Source of the DNA: Nitrospirota bacterium
Lineage (GTDB): Bacteria > Nitrospirota > 9FT-COMBO-42-15 > HDB-SIOI813
Assembly (NCBI GenBank): GCA_023248395.1
Contig: JAHFEQ010000014.1
Span: 1 to 34,996, forward strand
DNA: 34,996 nt
Direction of reading: 5' to 3'
Shown: piece by piece, positions 27,063 to 34,996 of the stretch
Layout of the letters: each line of letters begins with the position of its first letter
How positions within the stretch are numbered: the stretch's first letter is position 1
Notes under the pieces: generated by a model
What the model saw: the letters and a program-made list of their open reading frames with translations, nothing else
Told to the model about the DNA's origin: nothing
Database searches by the model: none
Position numbers and translations under genes: made by a program

Positions 27063-27198
27063 TCATTCTCCCTGAAAATATTCTCACACCTGCCTTCTCT
27101 AAGGTCTTAGGCAGCAACCCTGATTTCCGCATGTCTTCAACGGCAAGTTTTACCAGGCCGTCATCTGGGGAGTGCCCGTTAAGAAAATTACCGTTCAT
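27060..27198 (-). pseudogene. N-terminal fragment resembling a phage/plasmid primase-type replication protein
   Basis: FLNGHSPDDGLVKLAVEDMRKSGLLPKTLEKAGVRIFSG; the ORF then loses family-like character. Confidence 0.35.
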
Positions 27199-27389
27199 TT
27201 CGTTCCCCCTTTTTTTCCAAGTACATTTCCCCCCTCTGCGTTCAAGAACCGTTCAAGCTCTTCTTCACTCACGCGCCGGTGCTTTCCAATTTTCACTGAT
27301 TTGAGCCGCCCTTGCCTGATATAAAGGCGTAAAGTGTTTTCCGCTATTGCCAGGTCGTCTGCAACCTCTTTAAGAGTTCTTAATTTCAT
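27195..27389 (-). CDS. Excisionase-family (MerR-like) helix-turn-helix DNA-binding protein
   Basis: MKLRTLKEVADDLAIAENTLRLYIRQGRLKSVKIGKHRRVSEEELERFL. Confidence 0.85.
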   Translation of the reverse strand: MKLRTLKEVADDLAIAENTLRLYIRQGRLKSVKIGKHRRVSEEELERFLNAEGGNVLGKKGGTK

Positions 27390-27610
27390 TTTTTTCCTCC
27401 TTTTTAAATTGTCTGTTGCTATTTATTGTCGTTCGCTCCCCCCATTTATAAGGTAGGACTGCAAAGTCTCGACGCAACAGCTTGAATTTAAAGGCTTTTA
27501 TTGAACCAAATGTCTGGGTCTTACTGATGGGTTATACCGGTTGTAGGCTATGGCCCGGATCTTCGTTGATAGTCAGAAAAGGGTAGGGGGAGCCCCTCAC
27601 TTGATAGGAA

Positions 27611-27627
27611 AGTAAAAATATTTTACT
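27611..27627. promoter_or_regulatory. Candidate operator upstream of the toxin-antitoxin pair
   Basis: agtaaaaa-t-attttact near-palindrome about 30 bp upstream of the AbrB-like start. Confidence 0.35.
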
Positions 27628-27658
27628 ATTTTAATATTACATTATAAGGGGTAAACAA

Positions 27659-27937
27659 TTGAAGACGGCGACGATATCAGCAAAGGGACAAATTGCCATA
27701 CCGAAAGAGGTCAGAGAGGTTCTACATATCAAAGAAGGGGATCAGTTTGCCTTTGAGATTACAGAAGAAGGCAAGATAATCATGGAGCCGAGAGTAAATA
27801 TCCCGCGCTCTCAAGCCTGGTTCTGGACTAAAGAGGTACAGGAGAAGATAGTTAAGGCAGAGAAGAACTTTAAGAGGGGTGATTATAAGACCTACGATCC
27901 AGGCAAACTTATTAAGGAACTGGAAGACAGGGATTGA
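27659..27937 (+). CDS. AbrB/MazE-like antitoxin
   Basis: MKTATISAKGQIAIPKEVREVLHIKEGDQFAFEITEEGKIIMEP swapped-hairpin signature; TTG start. Confidence 0.88.
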   Translation: MKTATISAKGQIAIPKEVREVLHIKEGDQFAFEITEEGKIIMEPRVNIPRSQAWFWTKEVQEKIVKAEKNFKRGDYKTYDPGKLIKELEDRD

Positions 27938-28197
27938 GTAAATATATAGTTGCCATAGAGATAGGGTTCTTATCTCTGGATGATAATTTGCCTAAAGAGA
28001 TAAAGAAGAAATTTATTAAACAGTTATCCTACCTTAAAGATAATTCAGCACATAAATCATTACAGATACACCGGATAGAAGGGACAGATTTTTGGGAGTT
28101 CTATGTCGATAAAGGTTATCGGTGTGCCTTTAAGGTTGAAGGCAATATTTATAAACTCTATTTTGTAGGTACCCATAAGCTGATTGATAGATTTTAG
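27934..28197 (+). CDS. RelE/ParE-like toxin
   Basis: LPKEIKKKFIKQLSYLKDNSAHKSLQIHRIEGTDFWEFYVDKGYRCAFKVEGNIYKLYFVGTHKLIDRF; 4-nt overlap with the antitoxin. Confidence 0.8.
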   Translation: MSKYIVAIEIGFLSLDDNLPKEIKKKFIKQLSYLKDNSAHKSLQIHRIEGTDFWEFYVDKGYRCAFKVEGNIYKLYFVGTHKLIDRF

Positions 28198-28222
28198 GCC
28201 GGGGTGCCAGAACCCCGGCCTA
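28195..28222 (+). terminator. Stem-loop overlapping the toxin stop codon
   Basis: taggccggggt-gccaga-accccggccta, 11-bp perfect stem; no clear T-tract. Confidence 0.6.
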
Positions 28223-28376
28223 TAGAGGAAGAAACGGCCTGTCGGGGGGGGGGAGTTTTACGCCGGGCCCCGACAGACCTAAACAACCGGCACCCCCCCC
28301 TGTAGGGGATAATTTAAACTGCCCCAAAAAGGATAATTTAGGGACAGGGGAAAAGGGATATGGGTAGACCACTCCC

Positions 28377-28972
28377 TTAACTTTCTGCTGAATGAGCAGA
28401 AAGGTGCGTATGAGTGGTAACGATTGTAGGAAGTATCTCAGACCTTTTGGATATAATCTGGAAGATGATGTCCGTATCTTCCTTTTTATGAAATGTGTAG
28501 CCGATCTCATCGATACACAGTACCCGCATTTTTGCATAGTATTCTATCTTGGTGCCAGGATTCAGTGCCTTCTGGATTTTTGATATGAGGTCATAGGCTG
28601 TGTGATAAAGGCAGTTGGGAAGCCCTCGAGGATTGCCTCATAGCATAGCGCTTGTGCTACATGCGTTTTCCCAAGGCCTGTATCCCCCACAAGGACAAGG
28701 TTAGATGCCTCCCTGACCCAGTGGGAATTGGAAAAGCCCAGGATATCTTCTTTACTGATCCTGGGGTTAAACTGCCAATCAAACTGTGCGAGGGTCTTTA
28801 CCTGTTTTATGCCGGAGAGCCTCAGGAGTCTTTTGATCTTGTGTTGTTTATAATACTCCTGTTCCGTCTTGAGGAAATCGGCAATAATCCCCCGACTCTC
28901 AGCCCCTATTGCATTTATAAGGGTCTTAAGCCCCAGCTCATTGAGAAGTGTTTCAAGGTTATTCTGACTCAT
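28377..28972 (-). pseudogene. istB: IstB-like ATPase, frameshifted and C-terminally truncated
   Basis: MSQNNLETLLNELGLKTL...NLVLVGDTGLGKTHVAQALCYEA (Walker A); after a shift, ...RVLCIDEIGYTFHKKEDTDIIFQIISKRSEILPTIVTTH then early stop. Confidence 0.85.
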
Positions 28973-30247
28973 CTTCGTACTCCTCCAATGCCCTGGCCTT
29001 ATAAGTGATATTGAGAAGATCAGGATTTTGAGGACAAACCACCTCACTCTCTTCTTCTGGCTGTATCTGAAGATAGGAGAGGAGTGTCTTTAATCTTGGG
29101 CTTCTCCTCGTAAGACACTCGGATATAATGCTTAGGATCATCCCCCTGCTGAACTGTTTCAGGAGCTTAAATATCTGGTATGCTGTTTTCTGTGGGTCTT
29201 CACCACAGGTTTGATTTTTTGTGAGGAACTCAGCTACGGCAGGGTGCAGGCCAGCTATCACCTCATATATACGCTGCATCTTGGCCTTTGTGGAGAGCCT
29301 GGAATAATTGCGGTGAAGGGGGTTTATGATCTGTTTATATCGTTCAAATGACCTTGGGTGAGAGGCTACCTCCCGATTTCCGTCATATATCTTGAGCATG
29401 GTTGAGGTGGAATAAATAGACAATGCCCTCCCGACAAGATAATCAGGGACAGAGTATGTGTTTATATCAAAGATCATCATGGCTGTCTTGGTGGTTTTTA
29501 CCGGTGAATGGATATGAACATTCTTCCAGGGTATGGCGGGAAGTGGTTTCAGCCTCTCCTCTCTGAACAGATCAACAGGGTTTTTTTCCTGTGGCCCTGT
29601 GCAGGGTGTTATTTTTATCATCAACCCATTCATGGAGTCCCTGGTTTATGGCAGAGATAGAACCATACCTGGCCATATTGTTAAAGAAGGTGGTTCTCAT
29701 CGTGCGTATCACTCTCTCGACACGGCCTTTCTCATTTCCGCGTGCAGGATTACAGAGGCGTATCTTCGCGCCATAGTGGCGTGAGAAGTCCAGGAATCGT
29801 GGATTGTATTGGATCTCTGGTCTGCGTCTCAGGACGACCGTTTTAAGGGAAGACTGCGGGCGGTGCCATTCATGGAAGAAAATGCCTTGATGTGTCCCTC
29901 TATGAAGAACTCAAAGGAGGAGCGGGGGAATATATGAGCAAAGAGATAACGGGAATAACTCAGGATGAGCACAAAACAATAGAGTCTACCCATCCCCAGA
30001 TGAGAGATGATACACCAGTCTACCTGACCTTCTTCACCAGGGAGAAAATCAAGTGGATGATAGACCTTCTCCTTTTTACTTCTAAGCTCCCTTGTGTGCT
30101 TCACTACAAGTGGATAGCTCACTTCAACCCCTCTTTCGCATAACCACTTGTAGACCTGTAGCGCCTTAAGAGATGGATCATCATCAAATAGAAGCTAAGC
30201 CCTATGACGTCCCGCAGATAGAGTATCCTCTGCCTTATCTCCTCCAT
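28959..30247 (-). pseudogene. istA: IstA-like transposase, multiple frameshifts
   Basis: MEEIRQRILYLRDVIGLSFYL / VSYPLVVKHTRELRSKKEKVYHPLDFLPGEEGQVDWCIISHLG / DLFREERLKPLPAIP...YSVPDYLVGRAL in three frames. Confidence 0.85.
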
Positions 30248-30513
30248 GACACCTCCTCACCGGAATATCTCATGCCCACCAGTAGGGCCATAAGCCCTTC
30301 ATTGATTAATTGCGAACGGGCAGACTCAAGCTCCTTTCTACCAGGACGCAGTATATCCATCACCGTAGTACCGGCATAAACACTCCTCCACGCCCTGTCA
30401 CCTACTACCACCAAAAACAGATACAGGATCATTGACTCATGGCAGAACCGGTGAAGGTAGCCTGATTGTAGTATCTCTTGACCGATAATGGAGTAGCTCT
30501 TTGCCCATCTCAT
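30235..30513 (-). CDS. IS21 passenger ORF, winged-HTH-like
   Basis: LYLFLVVVGDRAWRSVYAGTTVMDILRPGRKELESARSQLINEGLMA; overlaps the istA start. Confidence 0.5.
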   Translation of the reverse strand: MRWAKSYSIIGQEILQSGYLHRFCHESMILYLFLVVVGDRAWRSVYAGTTVMDILRPGRKELESARSQLINEGLMALLVGMRYSGEEVSWRR

Positions 30514-30525
30514 GATGTGTCTATG

Positions 30526-30783
30526 CTATCCTGGGTCTTTATAGAAAACAATCTCGTCTTGTATCTCACATCTTTTTGCCCGCCACTCCCGCACGTAGGC
30601 GTATCGCCCCTGGAAATACCCGGGATTGGCCTCTACCCACATCTTTTGATTCTCCCCCTTCCGCCTCTTCTGACACTCCCTCTCCTTACAACTCTTCTGC
30701 CTGGCCCTTACCCGCCGGTCAGGTTTAAAAAACCGGCCGCAATAGACACACCTCTTCTGTTTTATATTTGCATTTGTCTCCAT
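30526..30783 (-). CDS. IS21 passenger ORF, zinc-ribbon-like
   Basis: KQKRCVYCGRFFKPDRRVRARQKSCKERECQKRRKGENQKMWVEANPGYFQGRYAYVREWRAKR: CxxC...CxxxxC. Confidence 0.6.
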   Translation of the reverse strand: METNANIKQKRCVYCGRFFKPDRRVRARQKSCKERECQKRRKGENQKMWVEANPGYFQGRYAYVREWRAKRCEIQDEIVFYKDPG

Positions 30784-30931
30784 CCTGCTATTCTATGTCA
30801 GGAGGAAGACAGAAAATTACTCTGATGAGAATAAAGGAATTAAATACATTAAGTTTATGGGGGGGGAATTAAGGAATTAAATGGGACAATAATAATTATT
30901 ACTTTCGGGGATATTTTGATTATCCCCTACA

Positions 30932-31330
30932 CTATTCTGTATAAGTATCTGTAAAAATGCCTGCAGAGAATCCTGAGTATTTGTCGAAGAGCTCGTAGTA
31001 CCGGAGCCAGTGTTGCCCTGCAGTGACTGCACCAAATTCTGAAAATCATTGTTCAGGTTATTCAAAGTGCTGTCTTGCGCCGTCCCAGTTGCAACTGATG
31101 TAAGGTTTTGCAGCAGGTTTTGAAGTTTTGTAGCGAAATTGCCATGCCTCCCATGCCCGTAACTGCTCTGAATCGCAGAGGCGTTACCGCTGCCGCTGCC
31201 ACTGTTATCGTTGTCCCCATCGCTGTCCTGACCTAGCCCAGCAACCTGAGAATTCCCGGCCAGCTGGTAATTGCTTCATACCTGGTTACCATAGATACTG
31301 TTCTCTCCCACTGTCTTTACATAAGAAGAA
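30932..31330 (-). pseudogene. Low-complexity (Ser/Gly/Asn/Gln-rich) protein gene truncated at its 3' end by the IS21 element
   Basis: ...SIYGNQV*SNYQLAGNSQVAGLGQDSDGDNDNSGSGSGNASAIQSSYGHGRHGNFATKLQNLLQNLTSVATGTAQDSTLNNLNNDFQNLVQSLQGN...QDSLQAFLQILIQNS | IS end; in-frame TGA near the N-terminus. Confidence 0.65.
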
Positions 31331-31347
31331 GAGATTAAATTACGATT

Positions 31348-31386
31348 ACTCTACTTTTGCACCTTTTACGGGTGCAAAAGTAGAGT
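31348..31386. repeat. Perfect 16-bp inverted repeat with 7-nt loop
   Basis: actctacttttgcacc-ttttacg-ggtgcaaaagtagagt. Confidence 0.95.
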
Positions 31387-31423
31387 ATTATAACCGTGAA
31401 AGGTAAATCCCATCATTTACATA

Positions 31424-33313
31424 CTACTCTTTAACTGACCTATGCACAAAGAAAAAGCCTGTGTCAGTGCCACCGGTTACGTTAAGCGAAAAGTCTCCTA
31501 CAAGCCTGACTTTGACAACACCCATGGATGCATTTCTACTCCCACCTGGGGCAACTGTAAACGTCGTACTTCCTCCTGTGGCGCTACCACTCACCTGACC
31601 GGATGTGGTATCTGCAAAACTTAGACTCCCACCGGTCAAGTTAACTGTGGCACTGTCAAGCTGTATCCTTCCATCTTTTATGTTACCTGAGGAATCCATC
31701 TTCAAGGTCAAATTAAAGCTACTACCTTTATCAGGTCCACTGGTCACATGGTACCTTCCCTTAAATATAGAATTTATGGTTGTTCCATCATATTTCACTT
31801 GTGCAAAGTCGCTCGTTGTAAAGTGTGGAGGATTTTCTATTTTTGCCCCCCAGAAAGGACCATATGCAGTTTTGCTACCATTAGTTATGGAGAAAAGACC
31901 GCTAACATGCCTTTTCCTGGGGCCGAGTAATCCTGAAATTGTAACAGTAGTGCCATCTGAAGAAGTAAGAGTCCCGGAGAAAATACCTAAGCTTGTATCT
32001 GTAACAGAAAATGCAGATGAGGTAGACAACGTATTACCTGTTGTATCCTTACCATCGGATATAGTTCCTGAGGCTACCGTAAATGAGCTGTTATATTGGA
32101 AAGGCCCTTTATAGGTAGCAGTTGGTGCATTAACCGTAAGGAGAGGCCTCTTTATAAATTCTGACCAGACCCAGTCACCATCCAAGTCGCTTGTAGCCCA
32201 TGTAAAACCCTTGGTAATATGGCAGCGCCCAAAGATATTAACTACGGCTGAGGGTGTTGTGCTGGTGTCAGTAATCGTGGCTTGTAAGTATCCTACAAAA
32301 TTTGATGGGCTTGTAGCTGAATCGAGTTTCCCTATAAGGGTAAGGTCTACTGTCCTATACGTACCGGCTGTGAACGTTGAGGTAATCTCATAAAATCCTT
32401 TACTCGCATCTATAAGCGTCAGTGTACCTGTGAAATTATCCGCTACTACCCCCCACGAAGCCGGATCTATAGTAGGTTCTATCCTGATTTCTGCAACCTT
32501 ACCTGTTACCGTAGTTCCTGAGATATCAAAACTGATATTTGTGTGCCTTTTGTCACCTACCCCTTTGTCATCCGCATCAAGGGAGGCTCTATGAAACTTT
32601 AAGCTTCCAGCCCAATTGTCCGCAAATGTTGAAGTGCTAAAACTGCCTGATCCTGAAGCGCCACTGACAGAAGCAACCCCGACATTTGCTCCTACCCTCC
32701 CCGTATCATCTATTGCAAATACTTTTATCAATGCTAAAGGACCTACGAAGGTCGAAGGTACCGTTATCGTAGCAGAGTAAGTTGAACCGCTTGCAGTCAT
32801 TACACTTCCTACTCCGTAGCCTATAAGCTCGGCTCTGGTGTCAGATACAGAATCCCCATCATCACCTGGATTTATGGTGGCCGTTACAGAGATATTTGAA
32901 CCAGAGATACTTACTTGCACGTTGGTAACCTTAGGCGCATTTGACACATCATCTACCTCTGGAAGACGTACTGCCGCGGGGATTGCTGTAGTGCTATCTT
33001 TGCTTACGGTAACAGAAAAGCTATTTGTTTCATAACCCGGTGCAATCGTATTAACAGGCACTGTGCCTTCTGAGACACCCAGAATCGTAAAATTCCCATC
33101 TTTATCCGTTATAGCTGTTGGAGAACTATTTCCAGCTACAATAGTAGCCCCCTCTATAGGATCACCACTTGAATCTGTAAGCTTACCTGAGATAGCGCCA
33201 GTACCACCTCCGCTTCCGCCTCCACCTCCACAACTAACAAGGGTAAAGACTATCGCCATAGATATTATGGCTATGGCAAAAAGGTTAACCCACAAGATCT
33301 TTTTTGTTTTCAT
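31424..33313 (-). CDS. Lipoprotein with carboxypeptidase-regulatory-like domain and large beta-rich region
   Basis: MKTKKILWVNLFAIAIISMAIVFTLVSCGGGGG lipobox; GAISGKLTDSSGDPIEGATIVAGNSSPTAITDKDGNFTILGVSEGT. Confidence 0.8.
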   Translation of the reverse strand: MKTKKILWVNLFAIAIISMAIVFTLVSCGGGGGSGGGTGAISGKLTDSSGDPIEGATIVAGNSSPTAITDKDGNFTILGVSEGTVPVNTIAPGYETNSFSVTVSKDSTTAIPAAVRLPEVDDVSNAPKVTNVQVSISGSNISVTATINPGDDGDSVSDTRAELIGYGVGSVMTASGSTYSATITVPSTFVGPLALIKVFAIDDTGRVGANVGVASVSGASGSGSFSTSTFADNWAGSLKFHRASLDADDKGVGDKRHTNISFDISGTTVTGKVAEIRIEPTIDPASWGVVADNFTGTLTLIDASKGFYEITSTFTAGTYRTVDLTLIGKLDSATSPSNFVGYLQATITDTSTTPSAVVNIFGRCHITKGFTWATSDLDGDWVWSEFIKRPLLTVNAPTATYKGPFQYNSSFTVASGTISDGKDTTGNTLSTSSAFSVTDTSLGIFSGTLTSSDGTTVTISGLLGPRKRHVSGLFSITNGSKTAYGPFWGAKIENPPHFTTSDFAQVKYDGTTINSIFKGRYHVTSGPDKGSSFNLTLKMDSSGNIKDGRIQLDSATVNLTGGSLSFADTTSGQVSGSATGGSTTFTVAPGGSRNASMGVVKVRLVGDFSLNVTGGTDTGFFFVHRSVKE

Positions 33314-33613
33314 AATAAAATCCTCCGCTATCAAACAGAATATAACCCCAGAAGACTTCCTATTTTTCACTTGTGAACTTTATAGGATGTCTTCTTTTTA
33401 ATATAACTAAAACCAGAGTCTGCTGCACAAACATTTCTTTTTGACCTACGGGAAAAATACACGATTTATCGGAAAATAATTAATCATGGGTAAACACCCG
33501 GTTTTGTTTGGGGACTCCCGGAGTTAGGCGTTTACGCAAAAAAATACGACATGCAATAACCTGCTTTGTAGTTGCGCCCCACCGACTTGGCCTTTTCAGT
33601 TTCTTCCAGTGGA

Positions 33614-34039
33614 TCAGGGAGGGGAATTAGTCCTCTTACTGTGCTGAAGAGCCTGATCGACACTCCATAAACCTCCACCAGCCGTGGCAAAATAGAAGAA
33701 AATGAAACAGTAAAGCACGGCCAGCTCCCCCTGGTTCAGAACTGGAAAGAAGCCCCGTGGCGCATGCACCATAAAATAGGCCACCGCCATTTCGCCAGAC
33801 AGGATGAAGGCTGTCGCCCGGGTGAAGAGGCCAATAACTAACAGCGCACCGCCAAAAAGTTCAAGCATGCCGGCGAAACCAAGCAGCGAGAAGAGTTGAA
33901 GTCCCTTGAACATTTCGGACGGAGGGTAGCCCAGCAATTTCATAGTCCCGTGTTCCATAAACAAGAGCGCCACCACGACCCGTAAAACGCTCAAAATGCG
34001 TGGCTGCCATACTGCAAAAAAGTCTGTTCTATCTTTCAT
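33614..34039 (-). CDS. DoxX family membrane protein
   Basis: ILRVVVALLFMEHGTMKLLGYP...LQLFSLLGFAGMLELFGGALLVIGLFTRATAFILSGEMAVAYF. Confidence 0.92.
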   Translation of the reverse strand: MKDRTDFFAVWQPRILSVLRVVVALLFMEHGTMKLLGYPPSEMFKGLQLFSLLGFAGMLELFGGALLVIGLFTRATAFILSGEMAVAYFMVHAPRGFFPVLNQGELAVLYCFIFFYFATAGGGLWSVDQALQHSKRTNSPP

Positions 34040-34123
34040 TGATCCTCCTTAATTTCTGTAATGAATTTTTTAAACCGTCCCATTATCTTTTGTGTTTCAA
34101 TTTGCTATTGAGGTGAAACGTTT

Positions 34124-34729
34124 TCATCGCATATCCCCCATGCACCCGTGAGATTCGCCCATCATCTTATGAGGTTCCATCCATCCAAGTATAAGGTTTG
34201 CAAGACCTTCATACTGCTCATCAGATAGAAATTCCCTCGTCTTTAGAAGCGCCTTAACTCTGTACATGTTCAGATTTGACCTTAAGGACTCAAGGTTATT
34301 AACCCTATCCTCTATTGCCTTTTCATCAGACCCCCTCGTCTTCAGTAAGTCTCCAAGTTCTATCTCAGCAATCTGAATGTCAGCCTTTTTTCTCAACATC
34401 TCTTTTTTATAGTCAGAATAAATCTTCCCGAGTTTATTAGCCTGTTCACCCGTAAGATTTAGTCTCTTTTTCAGGTATTCCCACTGATATGCTCCCTGCA
34501 TCATCATACCCCTTTTCATCATGTGTTCACCTCTCTTATGCATACCCATATCTCCCTGCATCATCTTATCATGCATACCAGGCTCTTTCTCACATGACTC
34601 TTCTTTCATTTCATCTCCCATCATCATGCTGGATTCATATCCTTCCCCCATATGTCCAAAAACTATTTTTGTGCCTAAAAATATAGACCCCATCAATACA
34701 ACTAAGAGTATGTATTTTTTCCGCCCCAT
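34124..34729 (-). CDS. Met/His-rich Spy/CpxP-like periplasmic protein
   Basis: Signal peptide, Met-rich HDKMMQGDMGMHKRGEHMMKRGMMMQGAYQ, LNLTGEQANKLGKIYSDYKKEMLRKKADIQIAEIELGDLL, FLSDEQYEGL. Confidence 0.8.
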   Translation of the reverse strand: MGRKKYILLVVLMGSIFLGTKIVFGHMGEGYESSMMMGDEMKEESCEKEPGMHDKMMQGDMGMHKRGEHMMKRGMMMQGAYQWEYLKKRLNLTGEQANKLGKIYSDYKKEMLRKKADIQIAEIELGDLLKTRGSDEKAIEDRVNNLESLRSNLNMYRVKALLKTREFLSDEQYEGLANLILGWMEPHKMMGESHGCMGDMR

Positions 34730-34882
34730 AGCCTACCTCCTTTGTAAATGGTTATTGGTTCACTTAAAAACAACTTCAAAAGATAGATGTAATATACTGA
34801 TTCGCCTCTTTTGTACCCCAGTCACTGCTCCCGTTAACCTTACCAATAATCTTACCTTCAGCATTGGCAAAATACTTGGCAA

Positions 34883-34996
34883 TTAATAATTCCTTTCTTT
34901 CTCATGTATCTTTTCTATTTCACAACGCCCTTTGAGCAGTTCTGAATATTTCGCCTGCTGTTCCTTGTTGAAAACAGTCCTTTCCTCAAGGATGTG
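34883..34996 (-). CDS. C-terminal end of a second Spy/CpxP-like protein (runs off window)
   Basis: ...HILEERTVFNKEQQAKYSELLKGRCEIEKIHEKERNY*; position and 'NKEQQAKYSELL' motif. Confidence 0.5.
   Translation of the reverse strand, partial: HILEERTVFNKEQQAKYSELLKGRCEIEKIHEKERNY

Larger units (their letters stand above)
28301..30931 (-). mobile_element. Degenerate IS21-family insertion sequence
   Basis: TIRs tgtaggggataat (28301-28313) and attatcccctaca (30919-30931), similarity extending inward; encloses istA/istB remnants and two passenger ORFs. Confidence 0.88.

Noticed and set aside
29585-29640. Programmed frameshift in istA at the A7 run (ggaaaaaaaccctg)
   Set aside because: The downstream frame needs a +1-type change (or one extra A), and other frameshifts already disrupt istA, so decay is simpler than recoding.
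31605-32114. 169-aa plus-strand ORF
   Set aside because: Antisense to the lipoprotein gene; product of low-complexity codons.
33490-33535. Possible second attC/riboswitch-like hairpin (gtaaacacc...gttaggcgtttac)
   Set aside because: Only about 6-8 paired bases, no opposing RYYYAAC core in the right position and no match to a riboswitch consensus I know.
1-34996. CRISPR arrays, rRNA genes, intact tRNAs
   Set aside because: No regularly spaced direct repeats, rRNA-like sequence or complete cloverleaf recognised by eye; a tRNAscan/CRISPR search was not possible.

Overview
This is a bacterial chromosomal window of mostly single-copy metabolic genes, plus a decaying accessory island from about 25.5 to 31.4 kb. 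Taxon is not determined; Nitrospirota/NC10/deltaproteobacteria-like is a weak inference. Core genes: mutY; a DNA-3-methyladenine glycosylase I gene with an internal in-frame deletion; glutathionyl-hydroquinone reductase; pirin; a ferritin-like protein; a frameshifted hotdog thioesterase; PEP carboxylase; an operon of ATP-grasp protein, lysine 2,3-aminomutase, dCTP-deaminase-like protein and SurA-N protein; a Rieske/cytochrome b/multiheme cytochrome c complex operon with a GltD-like FAD/Fe-S oxidoreductase; a CBS protein; a MerA/Lpd-like reductase; a DUF3047-like protein; a SAM methyltransferase; CorA; a large lipoprotein; DoxX; and Met/His-rich Spy-like proteins. Accessory items: (1) a beta-class DNA methyltransferase with a C-terminal SNase-like domain, abutting an MjaI-like restriction endonuclease interrupted by one in-frame TAG and followed by a degenerate attC-like site; (2) a 46-nt 3'-half tRNA-Arg(CCU) next to corA, which looks like a displaced att site marking one end of a genomic island; (3) an AbrB/RelE-like toxin-antitoxin pair; (4) a dead IS21-family element with two passenger ORFs and clear 13-bp TIRs (28301-30931). 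Several palindromic repeats have shaped genes: an in-frame GC-rich palindrome inside the PEP carboxylase ORF, a 145-bp element with 26-bp perfect TIRs between the Rieske and cytochrome b genes that supplies the Rieske stop codon, a repeat that forms the C-terminus of the ATP-grasp protein, and a 56-bp perfect spacerless palindrome between convergent genes. A 38-aa transmembrane ORF absent from the ORF track lies inside the cytochrome operon. All family calls are by eye; no searches were run.
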